DNA of 8,404 nt from Rickettsiales bacterium (lineage in GTDB: Bacteria; Pseudomonadota; Alphaproteobacteria; Rickettsiales; UBA1997), in contig JAITAR010000056.1 of the NCBI GenBank assembly GCA_031284025.1, positions 1 to 8,404 of the forward strand. Direction: 5' to 3'. The position numbers and the translations under genes were made by a program. A model generated the notes under the pieces. That model searched no databases. It was given only the letters and a program-made list of their open reading frames with translations, and was not told where the DNA came from. Below, piece by piece: positions 1 through 6,788 of this stretch. Position 1 is the first letter of the stretch. Each line of letters opens with the position of its first letter.

Positions 1-1
1 A

Positions 2-151
2 ATCCACGGCAGAGAAAGAGTATTATTAAAAAATTCCCTAGGCTCCACTGTTCTGAGAATTGTCTTTGCTGCGGGCTATCTGGCTAGATTTATTGAGGTT
101 TCAGGGGCTCTTTCGTCTATTCTATTCGCCGATAGCTATCAATTCGATTAG
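2..151 (+). CDS. possible C-terminal end of an unidentified protein (partial, cut by left edge)
   Basis: The second forward frame is open from the left edge for 49 codons to a TAG at 149-151, while the other two forward frames hit stops early. The peptide contains a mildly hydrophobic stretch (VLRIVFAAGYLARF, then SGALSSILFA), as in a membrane-associated or buried C-terminus, and ends SYQFD. If real, it converges on the leftward flavoprotein gene and overlaps its last 30 bases (122-151), which is common in compact genomes. I do not recognise the family. An open frame of 50 codons can arise by chance, so this is a tentative call that depends on the sequence to the left of the window. Confidence 0.35.
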   Translation: MHGRERVLLKNSLGSTVLRIVFAAGYLARFIEVSGALSSILFADSYQFD

Positions 152-1522
152 CTCTTTTATGGTTGGTATGTGTCCACCATGGTATAGGGGATCAGTGCCA
201 AAACGATAGGCTTCGCTGCCGGCGAAGTATAGCTGTTTCTGAACCTCCTCATCATTCTTTGCGTTTTGCAAGGCCTTTTGGATGCACATTTTCCTGAAAT
301 CTGGAATTCTTCCACTATTGTGGGTTTCCGAAGACTGCTGCCAACAGCTAAACTGACATTGGCTCAGACAGCCGCAGCAATTTTCCATATCGTTCTTCAT
401 ATCTTCGTAGTCGTCGTCTCTGAGAAAAAGAATGGTGTCTTCGGGAGTTTTCACGGTAATTCGATAGTCACCATTAATCCAGCGGTTGCTAATTTCTAGA
501 TCGTTTTCTCTAATAAATACAATGGCTCCGCTGCTTATTTTCAGTTCACAGTTAAATTCATCGCTGTAGCTACTGGAGTATTGTAGTTGTCTGGTGTTCT
601 TGTCGGTCAGTTCCTGTAGGAAACTATTATCTATCGCCGATGAATAGAAGCCCGTTGGGCTAAAGCTATTTGTTCTAATGTCTGCCGGCTTTAGAGTTAG
701 TAGCGTATTTTTCCAGCGATCAGAAATCGGACTTTCTTTCGTTAGTATTGGTCTTGTGCCAAATTGGAAGGCGACGTTACCAATTTCTGGATTAGCAAGG
801 TAATTTTCATATTCCTTTAAATTCCAGACGCCACCGGCTACGACTACAAATTTATTTCCGAGGCCAATTTCATTCATAAAACTTCTGAGTTCTTTCACTC
901 TATCGTAGGTATTACCTTTGACAAAGGGATCTTCACTGTTTGATAGGCCATTGTGACCACCCGCCCTCCAGGGACATTCGTACACAATTGCTCCTAGCCA
1001 TTCTTTTGTCCTTTCGTAGCTTTTTTTCCACAACACTCTGAATGCTCTCACCGAAGAGACTATGGGAAAATAGTTTACTTTATACTTTGCACATATGTCA
1101 CCAAGCCTATAGGGCAGTCCGGCGCCACAAACTACTCCCTGGACAATGCCCTTTAGTTTTACCAGTGCATTGTTTAATATAGTCTCCGTGCCGCCCATCT
1201 CCCACAAAACATTCATATGGATTCTACCCCTATCTTTCGCTATATCTCTGGCCAATCTCGCATGGGATATTATACCGTCCACCGAGTTCTGTATCATCTC
1301 AATGTGCCTTTCCAATCTTGTTTTTGCTTTTAGCAGCATTCTTGTGACTTTGCCGTTCAAATCGATGATATCCGGATTTACGGCGGAGAATGTTCCTATG
1401 CAATCATTAAGAGCAAAGTTGCCTGCTGTCAGTCCCGTCGTTATTCCTATTCCCTTACCGCCTTCAAATATCGGCAAAAACTCTCTGTTCCCGACTACAA
1501 ATTCTTTTAGATTTTTCAGCAT
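122..1522 (-). CDS. nitronate monooxygenase / 2-nitropropane dioxygenase-type flavoprotein
   Basis: A 466-residue protein of the NMO family (FMN-dependent TIM barrel), whose members oxidise nitronates with O2 or act as NAD(P)H-dependent flavin oxidoreductases; it should be cytoplasmic. Visible family marks, in order: GGKGIGIT (21-28, glycine-rich N-terminal loop), GAGLP (133-137), AGGHNG (187-192, with the histidine that corresponds to the family's flavin-site residue), VVAGGVW (227-233, phosphate-binding strand) and FGTRPILTKES (254-264). It is about 100 residues longer than short NMOs. The extra C-terminal part carries CCGCLSQCQFSC (382-393), a cysteine cluster not part of the core barrel that may bind a metal or Fe-S centre (inference). 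The ATG is preceded by GGAG at 1533-1536, ten bases away, and by a predicted promoter. It lies downstream of mtaB on the same strand but 206 bases away, so it is probably transcribed on its own. The physiological substrate cannot be told from the sequence. Confidence 0.85.
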   Translation of the reverse strand: MLKNLKEFVVGNREFLPIFEGGKGIGITTGLTAGNFALNDCIGTFSAVNPDIIDLNGKVTRMLLKAKTRLERHIEMIQNSVDGIISHARLARDIAKDRGRIHMNVLWEMGGTETILNNALVKLKGIVQGVVCGAGLPYRLGDICAKYKVNYFPIVSSVRAFRVLWKKSYERTKEWLGAIVYECPWRAGGHNGLSNSEDPFVKGNTYDRVKELRSFMNEIGLGNKFVVVAGGVWNLKEYENYLANPEIGNVAFQFGTRPILTKESPISDRWKNTLLTLKPADIRTNSFSPTGFYSSAIDNSFLQELTDKNTRQLQYSSSYSDEFNCELKISSGAIVFIRENDLEISNRWINGDYRITVKTPEDTILFLRDDDYEDMKNDMENCCGCLSQCQFSCWQQSSETHNSGRIPDFRKMCIQKALQNAKNDEEVQKQLYFAGSEAYRFGTDPLYHGGHIPTIKELIELIAIGE

Positions 1523-1552
1523 ATAGATTAAACTCCAACTTCTATTACAGAT

Positions 1553-1580
1553 ATAATATATTTCGATAATAATATAGCAA
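1553..1580 (-). promoter_or_regulatory. predicted promoter of the nitronate monooxygenase-like gene
   Basis: Read on the minus strand, TTGCTA (1580-1575) and TATTAT (1558-1553) are separated by 16 bases, a fair match to a sigma-70 promoter. It ends about 30 bases before the ATG at 1522, leaving room for the GGAG at 1536-1533. The region is very AT-rich, so chance matches are easy; this is a prediction by eye. Confidence 0.4.
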
Positions 1581-1603
1581 CCATCTATTGCAAATCAAGA
1601 AAC

Positions 1604-1638
1604 TGGCTGCACTAATTTTAGCTATTTCCTGGCAGCCA
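1604..1638. repeat. inverted repeat TGGCTGC / GCAGCCA in the mtaB-NMO gap
   Basis: TGGCTGC (1604-1610) and GCAGCCA (1632-1638) are exact reverse complements of 7 bases around a 21-base loop. No T-run follows on either strand, so it is not a standard intrinsic terminator. It could be part of the transcript end of mtaB or an operator; no firm function can be given. Confidence 0.35.
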
Positions 1639-1668
1639 TTTTCGTAGAATAGATACGCAAATTTATTT

Positions 1669-1690
1669 GTCAAAACATGAAAATTTTGAC
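1669..1690. repeat. inverted repeat GTCAAAA / TTTTGAC
   Basis: GTCAAAA (1669-1675) and TTTTGAC (1684-1690) can form a 7-bp stem with an 8-base loop. It lies 11 bases beyond the hairpin that follows mtaB, so the two together may end the leftward mscS-mtaB transcript. The stem is AT-rich and weak by itself. Confidence 0.3.
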
Positions 1691-1701
1691 TATATATTTA
1701 T

Positions 1702-1722
1702 CTGACGATAGGAATTCGTCAG
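1702..1722 (-). terminator. hairpin just after mtaB, possible terminator
   Basis: CTGACGA (1702-1708) and TCGTCAG (1716-1722) form a 7-bp stem with a 7-base loop, starting 6 bases past the mtaB stop codon (1729-1731) in the direction of transcription. The bases after it on the minus strand are AT-rich (ATAAATATATAG) but have no proper U-run. Position favours a transcript end; structure is only moderate. Confidence 0.4.
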
Positions 1723-1728
1723 CTGAAT

Positions 1729-2964
1729 CTACAGAATAAGATCTACTATACTACCGATTTTATCTCCGTAGTTTCCACTGAGATTTATCTGCAGGTAATT
1801 TTCCAATCTACCAAGATTTCCAGTTTCAATTAAAACTTTCTGGGTTGTACCTTTTAAACTTTCCCTTAGTTTTTTTAGATTGGCGGCAGCATGTTCTCTA
1901 AGCTCCTTTGCTCTCTTTTTTCTTAATTTTCTGTGAAGCTGGGGCATCAGCGTCGCCTTAGTTCCCGGCCTTTCATAGAAGGGGAATATGTGGCCATAGG
2001 TCACAGGTAAACTATCTATCATGGTTATCGAATCTCGGTGCATGTCTTCCGTTTCCGTTGGAAATCCCGCTATAAAATCCGCACCTATGACCAATTCTCG
2101 TCTTACTTCCAGGATATCGCTGCATCTTTCACATACCTCCTCTCTGCTGTGTCGTCTCAGCATTCTTCTCAGAATCACATCGTTACCGGACTGTAAACTC
2201 AGATGCACATGTGGCATCAGGCGTTTCTCATACTTTATAGAATCCACTAGCTGCCGATCCATACCAGCTATATCCAGAGATGACAGTCTCAGCCTCTCCA
2301 CGGTGGTTTCTCTCAAAATTCTCACAACCAGGCCTCCTAAAGTCAAATTTGCCTCCAAATTTTTACCATAGTCGCAAATATTAACGCCCGTCAGCACAAT
2401 TTCTCTGTAATTCGAATCTATAAATCTCTTGATCTGGTCCAAAATTTTTTCAGCTGGCAATGATACACTCTTTCCCCGGGCAAATCTCGTTATACAAAAC
2501 GTGCAGTTATTGTCACAGCCATCCTGGACTTGTACAAAGGCTCTACTCCTGTTCTCAAAACCTCTGAGCGGGCGGAGAGAATTAAAATTTCTTTGGGAAG
2601 AAATGTCTTCGACTACCACCGGTCTCTCTCTGAAATTAAGGTAGTTGTTTACATCAAACTTGCCGCTGTTGCCAACTATAAAATCGACCTCTGGCATATC
2701 TGCGTAGGCATTTCCATTGACCTGGGCGGCACAGCCGACCACCCCCACTATTGGATTCGCTCCCCTTTCTCTTCTAATTCTCCTAATAGACTGTCTCAGC
2801 TGTCTTTCCGCCTCTGTCGTAACCGCACAGCCGTTAAATATGATGATATCCCTGCCGTCGAAGGATGGGGCATCGACAACCTCTCTCAGCATATTTCCTA
2901 TGGCTTCGCTCTCATAGCTATTCAATCTACAGCCAAAGGTTATAACCTGAACATTAGCGGTCAA
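1729..2964 (-). CDS. mtaB: tRNA (N6-L-threonylcarbamoyladenosine(37)-C2)-methylthiotransferase MtaB
   Basis: A radical-SAM methylthiotransferase of 411 residues that converts t6A to ms2t6A at position 37 of ANN-decoding tRNAs, stabilising codon-anticodon pairing in the cytoplasm. The N-terminal MTTase domain has FGCRLN with Cys12, plus Cys46 (FNGCAVT) and Cys78 (VVGCAAQ), the three ligands of the auxiliary 4Fe-4S cluster. The radical-SAM domain has QDGCDNNCTFC with Cys150, Cys154 and Cys157 (CxxxCxxC). Later family stretches are EIVLTGVNI (188-196), HLSLQSG (254-260) and GADFIAGFPTETE (294-306). The C-terminal 40 residues form a short TRAM-like tail for tRNA binding. FGCRLN-S/A-YE and the HLSLQSG context favour MtaB over MiaB. 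The start is TTG at 2964: it has AGGGG at 2973-2969 just before it, and the next in-frame ATG would delete Cys12. It lies 26 bases after the mscS-like gene on the same strand, so the two probably form an operon. Confidence 0.92.
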   Translation of the reverse strand: MTANVQVITFGCRLNSYESEAIGNMLREVVDAPSFDGRDIIIFNGCAVTTEAERQLRQSIRRIRRERGANPIVGVVGCAAQVNGNAYADMPEVDFIVGNSGKFDVNNYLNFRERPVVVEDISSQRNFNSLRPLRGFENRSRAFVQVQDGCDNNCTFCITRFARGKSVSLPAEKILDQIKRFIDSNYREIVLTGVNICDYGKNLEANLTLGGLVVRILRETTVERLRLSSLDIAGMDRQLVDSIKYEKRLMPHVHLSLQSGNDVILRRMLRRHSREEVCERCSDILEVRRELVIGADFIAGFPTETEDMHRDSITMIDSLPVTYGHIFPFYERPGTKATLMPQLHRKLRKKRAKELREHAAANLKKLRESLKGTTQKVLIETGNLGRLENYLQINLSGNYGDKIGSIVDLIL

Positions 2965-2968
2965 AATA

Positions 2969-2973
2969 CCCCT
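2969..2973 (-). promoter_or_regulatory. ribosome binding site that fixes the TTG start of mtaB
   Basis: On the minus strand AGGGG is followed by TATT and then the TTG at 2964-2962. The spacing of 4 bases is short but workable. The frame upstream runs back to a TGA at 3003-3001 with no ATG or GTG, and no downstream ATG keeps the essential Cys12, so the TTG is the best start. An ATT at 2967-2965 is a less likely alternative. Confidence 0.6.
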
Positions 2974-2990
2974 ACCGATAGCATTAAACT

Positions 2991-4103
2991 TTAATTTTCT
3001 TCAGTAACCAGGTTAGTCGACATGCCGTCATTTGAACCCCTATTAATGGTTACATGGGCAATATCGTAGGCCAGTTCTCCACCGTTTTCTTTTATTATAG
3101 CTATTGTTCTAGTGAGAACACTCTGTTTCATCACGCTATATCTAGGTAGATCAACTACATTGGTATAGGCTATCAGCCGCAAATTCAGAACAGCCGGCCT
3201 TGAAACAGATTCAAAGTATACCAGGGTGAAACCCTTTTTACTGATATTACTATCATTCAGCAGCATTTCTCTGGCTTCATAGGTTATTTTATCTATTTTA
3301 CTTGGATCTAGCGATCTAATGGGTATTATCTCGTCTATCTGTCTACAACGCATTCTACCCTTATTTTCCAGAATCATACTGTTAAAAAGAGAATTAGGTA
3401 CATAGATCGGGAATTTAGCAAAACTAAGCACTACAGTTCTTCTCCATCCTATATCCTCAACTATACCCTCAATTTTCCTATCGGGAGAATTAACCCAGTC
3501 GCCAATGGCAAAGGGCTTGTCTATGTATATGAGTATCGATCCGAAAATATTAGCTATTATATCCCTAGCGGCCAAACTTACGGCCAACCCACCTATTCCT
3601 CCTATGGTTAGCAGACCACTGGGGCTTACCCCCATGATAGACATGGACAGCAGAGCTATCAGAAGAAATATTACAGACTGAACGAGTCTTTCAAGAAATA
3701 TCACTCCGCCGTAGTCAATCACTTCTTCTTTCAATTGCTTTTTATCTACAATCTTTTTCGTATATTCGGTTGTGATCAGAAATGTCAGCCACATCAGCAC
3801 GAAAGTTGTCAGGATTACCTCCAGATTTTTCAAAATCTGCACCTCACTCAAATTAGCAATTTCAACTATGTCATAGGCACAAACTATCCACACGTACGTA
3901 ATCAGTGGATTTTTTATAGATAGAAATATGGTGACATTGGACGCCTGTCCGTCACTAGAAAAATTTTTCCTAAGTTTATTGAATATATAGCTAACGATGC
4001 TGGTCACCACATAGGCGACGAACACATATATGATAGACCTCGTTACTATCCCGTGTATAATCTCATCTCTAAACAAATTAAATAAAACTTCTGGTGTTAA
4101 CAT
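2991..4103 (-). CDS. MscS-family mechanosensitive ion channel
   Basis: A 370-residue inner-membrane channel of the MscS family, which opens under membrane tension to release solutes during hypo-osmotic shock. Hydrophobic segments suggest about five membrane helices: roughly 22-41, 64-84, 95-112, 138-157 and the pore helix from about 160. The pore region shows the family's Gly/Ala packing (LLTIGGIGGLAVSLAARDII, 164-183) and is followed by the linker NIFGSILIYIDKPFAIGDWV (185-204). The beta domain is marked by GIVEDIGWRRT (213-223) and IYVPNSLF (233-240); a soluble alpha/beta domain completes the C-terminus. More than three helices makes it closer to the larger MscS paralogues than to E. coli MscS (286 residues). 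The ATG at 4103 has a predicted promoter about 30 bases upstream but no good Shine-Dalgarno sequence. It leads the mscS-mtaB transcript. The family call is firm; subfamily is open. Confidence 0.88.
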   Translation of the reverse strand: MLTPEVLFNLFRDEIIHGIVTRSIIYVFVAYVVTSIVSYIFNKLRKNFSSDGQASNVTIFLSIKNPLITYVWIVCAYDIVEIANLSEVQILKNLEVILTTFVLMWLTFLITTEYTKKIVDKKQLKEEVIDYGGVIFLERLVQSVIFLLIALLSMSIMGVSPSGLLTIGGIGGLAVSLAARDIIANIFGSILIYIDKPFAIGDWVNSPDRKIEGIVEDIGWRRTVVLSFAKFPIYVPNSLFNSMILENKGRMRCRQIDEIIPIRSLDPSKIDKITYEAREMLLNDSNISKKGFTLVYFESVSRPAVLNLRLIAYTNVVDLPRYSVMKQSVLTRTIAIIKENGGELAYDIAHVTINRGSNDGMSTNLVTEEN

Positions 4104-4136
4104 AAATGAAACAAAGTGATAATACTATGTATAGGC

Positions 4137-4164
4137 ATACTAACACTGGTTTTTTCCCAGTCAA
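4137..4164 (-). promoter_or_regulatory. predicted promoter of the mscS-mtaB transcript
   Basis: On the minus strand TTGACT (4164-4159, five of six matches to the -35 consensus) and TAGTAT (4142-4137, four of six) are separated by 16 bases. The start of transcription would fall near 4130, about 27 bases before the ATG at 4103. The spacer contains a small stem, ACTGG / CCAGT (4145-4149 and 4157-4161), with a 7-base loop. Confidence 0.45.
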
Positions 4165-4173
4165 GGATATCCT
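4164..4173. promoter_or_regulatory. 10-base perfect palindrome next to the mscS -35 box
   Basis: AGGATATCCT is its own reverse complement and shares its edge base with the predicted -35 box of the mscS-like gene. Placed immediately upstream of a promoter, it could be a binding site for a dimeric regulator. This is only positional; a 10-base palindrome can occur by chance. Confidence 0.2.
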
Positions 4174-4254
4174 CTTAGCCAAAATCTTTTTCGATGGCCA
4201 CCTGCAACTACAAAAAAAGAATACCACCCGCTGACCATTTTTTAATGAACCCGA

Positions 4255-4563
4255 CTAGTTTTCTGATTTCCTGTTAAATATAGCAAATTCATCAATTCTA
4301 TGCAATTGATCTGATAATTCAGTTTTACTAAGTTTATAAAGTTCCCTCAATTTATCAGTGAATTTGAATTTAGTCCTGTCAGGTTCATCCAATCCATTAA
4401 TTAATTCAACCATTTTAGATTCTTTCAATTTATCACTTAATTTCTTCGCATAATTCTCTGGAGATTAAAAAAATGGAAAATCACCTCCAAATTGATCAAA
4501 AATCTTTAAAAAATACGGCTGGGTTAATGGTAAAAATAATAGTCGTTCATGATTTCTTATATT
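4255..4563 (-). pseudogene. remnant of an unidentified gene, broken by an in-frame TAA
   Basis: Read leftward from 4563 to a TAG at 4257-4255, one frame is open for 102 codons apart from a single TAA at 4467-4465. The part before the TAA (32 codons) contains NHERLLFLPLTQP and FDQFGGDFPFF. The part after it (69 codons) contains SPENYAKKLSDKL, VELINGLDEPDR and KLRELYKLSKTELSDQ, a charged, helix-like composition that reads as protein. No ATG heads the frame: an ATA at 4560 lies where a start could have been. After the TAA, an ATG at 4413 could give a 52-residue product, but it lacks a Shine-Dalgarno sequence. A GGAGGTGA at 4488-4481 is in the coding strand, but it encodes the Gly-Gly-Asp here and has no ATG, GTG or TTG after it at a useful distance. 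I do not recognise the family. A chance open frame in AT-rich DNA is the main alternative. Confidence 0.4.
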
Positions 4564-4597
4564 TTATTTCTAATTACTATTAATATTCGATATATTT

Positions 4598-4606
4598 TGC
4601 TATAAT
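4598..4606 (+). promoter_or_regulatory. extended -10 promoter of recJ
   Basis: TGC followed directly by TATAAT (4601-4606) is a perfect extended -10 element. There is no good -35 box 16-18 bases upstream, which an extended -10 does not need. Transcription would begin near 4613, giving an untranslated leader of about 105 bases to the ATG at 4719, or about 60 to the TTG at 4674. Confidence 0.5.
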
Positions 4607-4718
4607 TTAGTAATTATTCTATTTTCATGCGATAAATGATGTTTTCTTTTGTATATTTAAACTCTATTGCATTTTGCCGCTAGAGTATTACCTTAGACAT
4701 AACAATTTATGTTTAGCG

Positions 4719-6506
4719 ATGAGATTCAAAGAACAGTTATCCATAAACGGCTACTATTGGAATATTAAAAAATACGATGAAAATTTGGCACTGTCCCTAT
4801 ACCAGAAGAAACATGTTTCCACTACAGTTAGTAAACTGCTAGCCATTAGAAACATTGGTTTGGACAAGATAGATGACTTTTTGAATCCCAAGATCAAAAG
4901 CTCTCTAAAAGATCCCTATCATCTGCTCGATATGGACAGGGCTGTAAATGCTATATATGAGGCGATTCTTTCCAACAGGAAGATATGCATATTTGGTGAC
5001 TATGATGTCGATGGAGCCACTGCCACTGCCCTGATGGTTTTATTTTTTAGAAACATTGGCGTTGAGGTGACGACCTACATTCCAGATAGGAGCGAGGATG
5101 GCTACGGGCTGAGTGAACAGGCCATTGAAAAACTAAAGCAACAGGGTATTAATTTCATAATTACCGTTGACTGTGGCATATCATGTTTTGACGCGGTAGA
5201 ATTTGCAAAAAGTCTTGCCATCGACATAGTAATAACAGACCATCACATAGGGCCAACTCTAATGCCCAGAGCTGTAGCTGTAGTTAATCCTAATAGGCTA
5301 GATGAAAAATCCGAGTACAAATACCTAGCGGGTGTTGGAGTGGCCTTTTTAGTTTGTATAGCCTTCAATACCCATTTAAGGAACGTTGACTACTATAAAA
5401 AAAATAATCTGAAAGAACAAAATTTGCTCCGTCTCCTGGATCTGGTAGCTTTGGGAACTGTATGTGACGTTATGCCTTTAGTCAACATAAATAGAGCTTT
5501 TGTAAAGCAGGGTTTGGAGATATTTAAGAGAAAAAATAATCTTGGTTTGACGGTTCTGTCGGAGGTAATTGGTCTGAAAGAGATAAATGATACCTATCAC
5601 CTAGGCTATGTGGTGGGACCAAGAATAAATGCTGGTGGTAGGGTTGGTGATGCATCTATAGGCAATAGACTGCTATCCTGTGAAGATAGAAAAGAGGCCA
5701 GATATCTGGTGGAACAGTTGAATAGTTTCAATATTGCTAGACAGAATATAGAAAAAAATATTCTCAGCGAAGCTGTTAAACAGATTAACAGTGGAGAACT
5801 ATTTAACAATCCGGTGATATTCATTGAGGGAGTCAGCTGGCACGAGGGTGTAATAGGAATAATAGCATCCAGAATAAAAGACAGATACAATAGACCAGTA
5901 TTCGTCATTTCAAAGGATGGAGAATTTGGTAAAGCGTCCTGCAGATCAGTGGATAAGAGTGTGGACATAGGTTCGGTCATAGTCAAGGCGAAAGAACAAA
6001 AATTAATACTGAGTGGTGGCGGTCATGCCATGGCGGGAGGTTTTACTTTCGAAATAAGTAAACTTTCAGCCATAAAAAAATTCATAGAGAGTAACATAAA
6101 AACAGAACTCAATAGCTATCTTGGTAAAAATGAAAGATACGCGGATTTGGTGTTAGGTATAGATGCCCTCAATGAACAGTTGGCAGCAGAAATCGGGCAG
6201 ATTGGACCATTCGGCAGTGATAATCCGAAGCCCATAATTATTTTGGAGAATGTTGTAGTATTCAGCGCGAGAAAATTCGATAAAAATAGTGAGCATGTCC
6301 AATGTACAATTGGAACTGATGGAATTTTCGGTAGTAAAAACACCATCGTTGCCAATATTTTCAGAGTCAACAGTGAGAAAATTAACAAACTTTTATTCAG
6401 CGGTAGCAAAAATAGGTACGATTTCATAGGAAATATTTCTATAAATAAATGGCTAGTCAAGAATAACATACAGTTCATAGTTGAAGATATAATTGTAAAC
6501 CAATAG
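4719..6506 (+). CDS. recJ: single-stranded-DNA-specific 5'-3' exonuclease RecJ
   Basis: RecJ degrades single-stranded DNA 5' to 3' with Mn2+ or Mg2+ and works in RecF-pathway recombination, mismatch repair and base excision repair. Residues counted from this ATG (595 in all): DHH domain with FGDYDVDGA (92-100), TVDCGI (149-154), ITDHH (172-176) and DLVALGTVCDV (241-251), which supply the metal-binding aspartates and histidines; GPRINAGGRVG (300-310); DHHA1 domain with WHEGVIGIIASR (374-385) and SGGGHAMAGG (432-441); then the OB-fold, marked by IGPFGSDNP (495-503). All expected catalytic residues appear intact, and the length suits the family (about 580-600). The frame is also open to a TTG at 4674, which would add 15 residues. 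I chose the ATG because SINGYYWNI, soon after it, corresponds to the usual N-terminal beginning of alphaproteobacterial RecJ. Neither start has a clear Shine-Dalgarno sequence. It is transcribed away from the mscS-mtaB pair. Confidence 0.93.
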   Translation: MRFKEQLSINGYYWNIKKYDENLALSLYQKKHVSTTVSKLLAIRNIGLDKIDDFLNPKIKSSLKDPYHLLDMDRAVNAIYEAILSNRKICIFGDYDVDGATATALMVLFFRNIGVEVTTYIPDRSEDGYGLSEQAIEKLKQQGINFIITVDCGISCFDAVEFAKSLAIDIVITDHHIGPTLMPRAVAVVNPNRLDEKSEYKYLAGVGVAFLVCIAFNTHLRNVDYYKKNNLKEQNLLRLLDLVALGTVCDVMPLVNINRAFVKQGLEIFKRKNNLGLTVLSEVIGLKEINDTYHLGYVVGPRINAGGRVGDASIGNRLLSCEDRKEARYLVEQLNSFNIARQNIEKNILSEAVKQINSGELFNNPVIFIEGVSWHEGVIGIIASRIKDRYNRPVFVISKDGEFGKASCRSVDKSVDIGSVIVKAKEQKLILSGGGHAMAGGFTFEISKLSAIKKFIESNIKTELNSYLGKNERYADLVLGIDALNEQLAAEIGQIGPFGSDNPKPIIILENVVVFSARKFDKNSEHVQCTIGTDGIFGSKNTIVANIFRVNSEKINKLLFSGSKNRYDFIGNISINKWLVKNNIQFIVEDIIVNQ

Positions 6507-6540
6507 TTAGTTTAAAGTGAAATTGCTAAATATTGTTATA

Positions 6541-6570
6541 GGACGTGATAAATGTCCGTAAAAATTTTTT
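6541..6570 (+). terminator. weak hairpin with T-run after recJ
   Basis: GGACGT (6541-6546) can pair with ATGTCC (6552-6557) as a 6-bp stem including one G-T pair, with a 5-base loop. A T-run of six (6565-6570) follows, but seven bases after the stem and behind an A-run. It is 35 bases past the recJ stop, so it is the best candidate for ending the recJ transcript, though not a strong one. Confidence 0.4.
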
Positions 6571-6671
6571 AAATGACTAATAAGTTGTGAGATAATTTAC
6601 ATTTTTAACAAAAATAGCTCTTTACAATCAGAAAAGACTGGATCATTCTATGATCATATTTAAATATTCTG

Positions 6672-6788
6672 ATGCTCAATGAAGGTTCTAGAAAGAAAAA
6701 GAGAATTGTGGGTAAGTTAATGAATTTCGTTTCTCGCTCCGTTCTAGCGATAGCTATTATTTTTAATATCGTAGCGGTGGCCGGAGCT
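6672..6788 (+). other. signal peptide of the Pmp-like protein
   Basis: The 39 residues are longer than a usual signal peptide (about 20-25), with an N-terminal extension before the basic cluster; long signals are common in autotransporters. The A-G-A before Glu40 fits the signal peptidase I rule of small residues at -3 and -1. There is no lipobox cysteine. Confidence 0.75.

Larger units (their letters stand above)
4104..4718. other. 615-base divergent region between the mscS-like gene and recJ
   Basis: This gap holds the leftward mscS promoter with a flanking palindrome (4137-4173), a leftward broken reading frame (4255-4563) and the rightward recJ promoter (4598-4606). The stretch 4174-4254 contains an A-run at 4211-4217 (a T-run on the minus strand) but no clear stem before it. 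No tRNA, riboswitch or small RNA could be recognised. Confidence 0.6.

Noticed and set aside
1..80. Reverse frame open to the left edge beyond the NMO-like gene
   Set aside because: Only about 25 codons, no ATG, and the opposite strand gives a longer open frame.
1552..1557. Exact TATAAT on the plus strand
   Set aside because: No rightward gene follows; the next one on this strand starts over 3 kb away. It is the edge of an AT-rich promoter region serving the minus strand.
2021..2994. Several forward open frames antisense to mtaB
   Set aside because: They are complements of a well-supported gene, with composition of serine- and leucine-rich antisense shadows and no recognisable motifs.
4473..4583. 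Rightward 36-codon frame starting ATG with GGAG 9 bases before it
   Set aside because: Short, in AT-rich DNA, antisense to a longer and more protein-like leftward frame; the GGAG match is likely chance.
5606..6478. Two reverse open frames inside recJ
   Set aside because: Antisense to conserved RecJ domains; their peptides are low-complexity mirrors of that coding sequence.
6641..6657. GATCAT written twice, the second within ATGATCAT, before the Pmp-like gene
   Set aside because: Too short to separate from chance and not placed against a convincing promoter.
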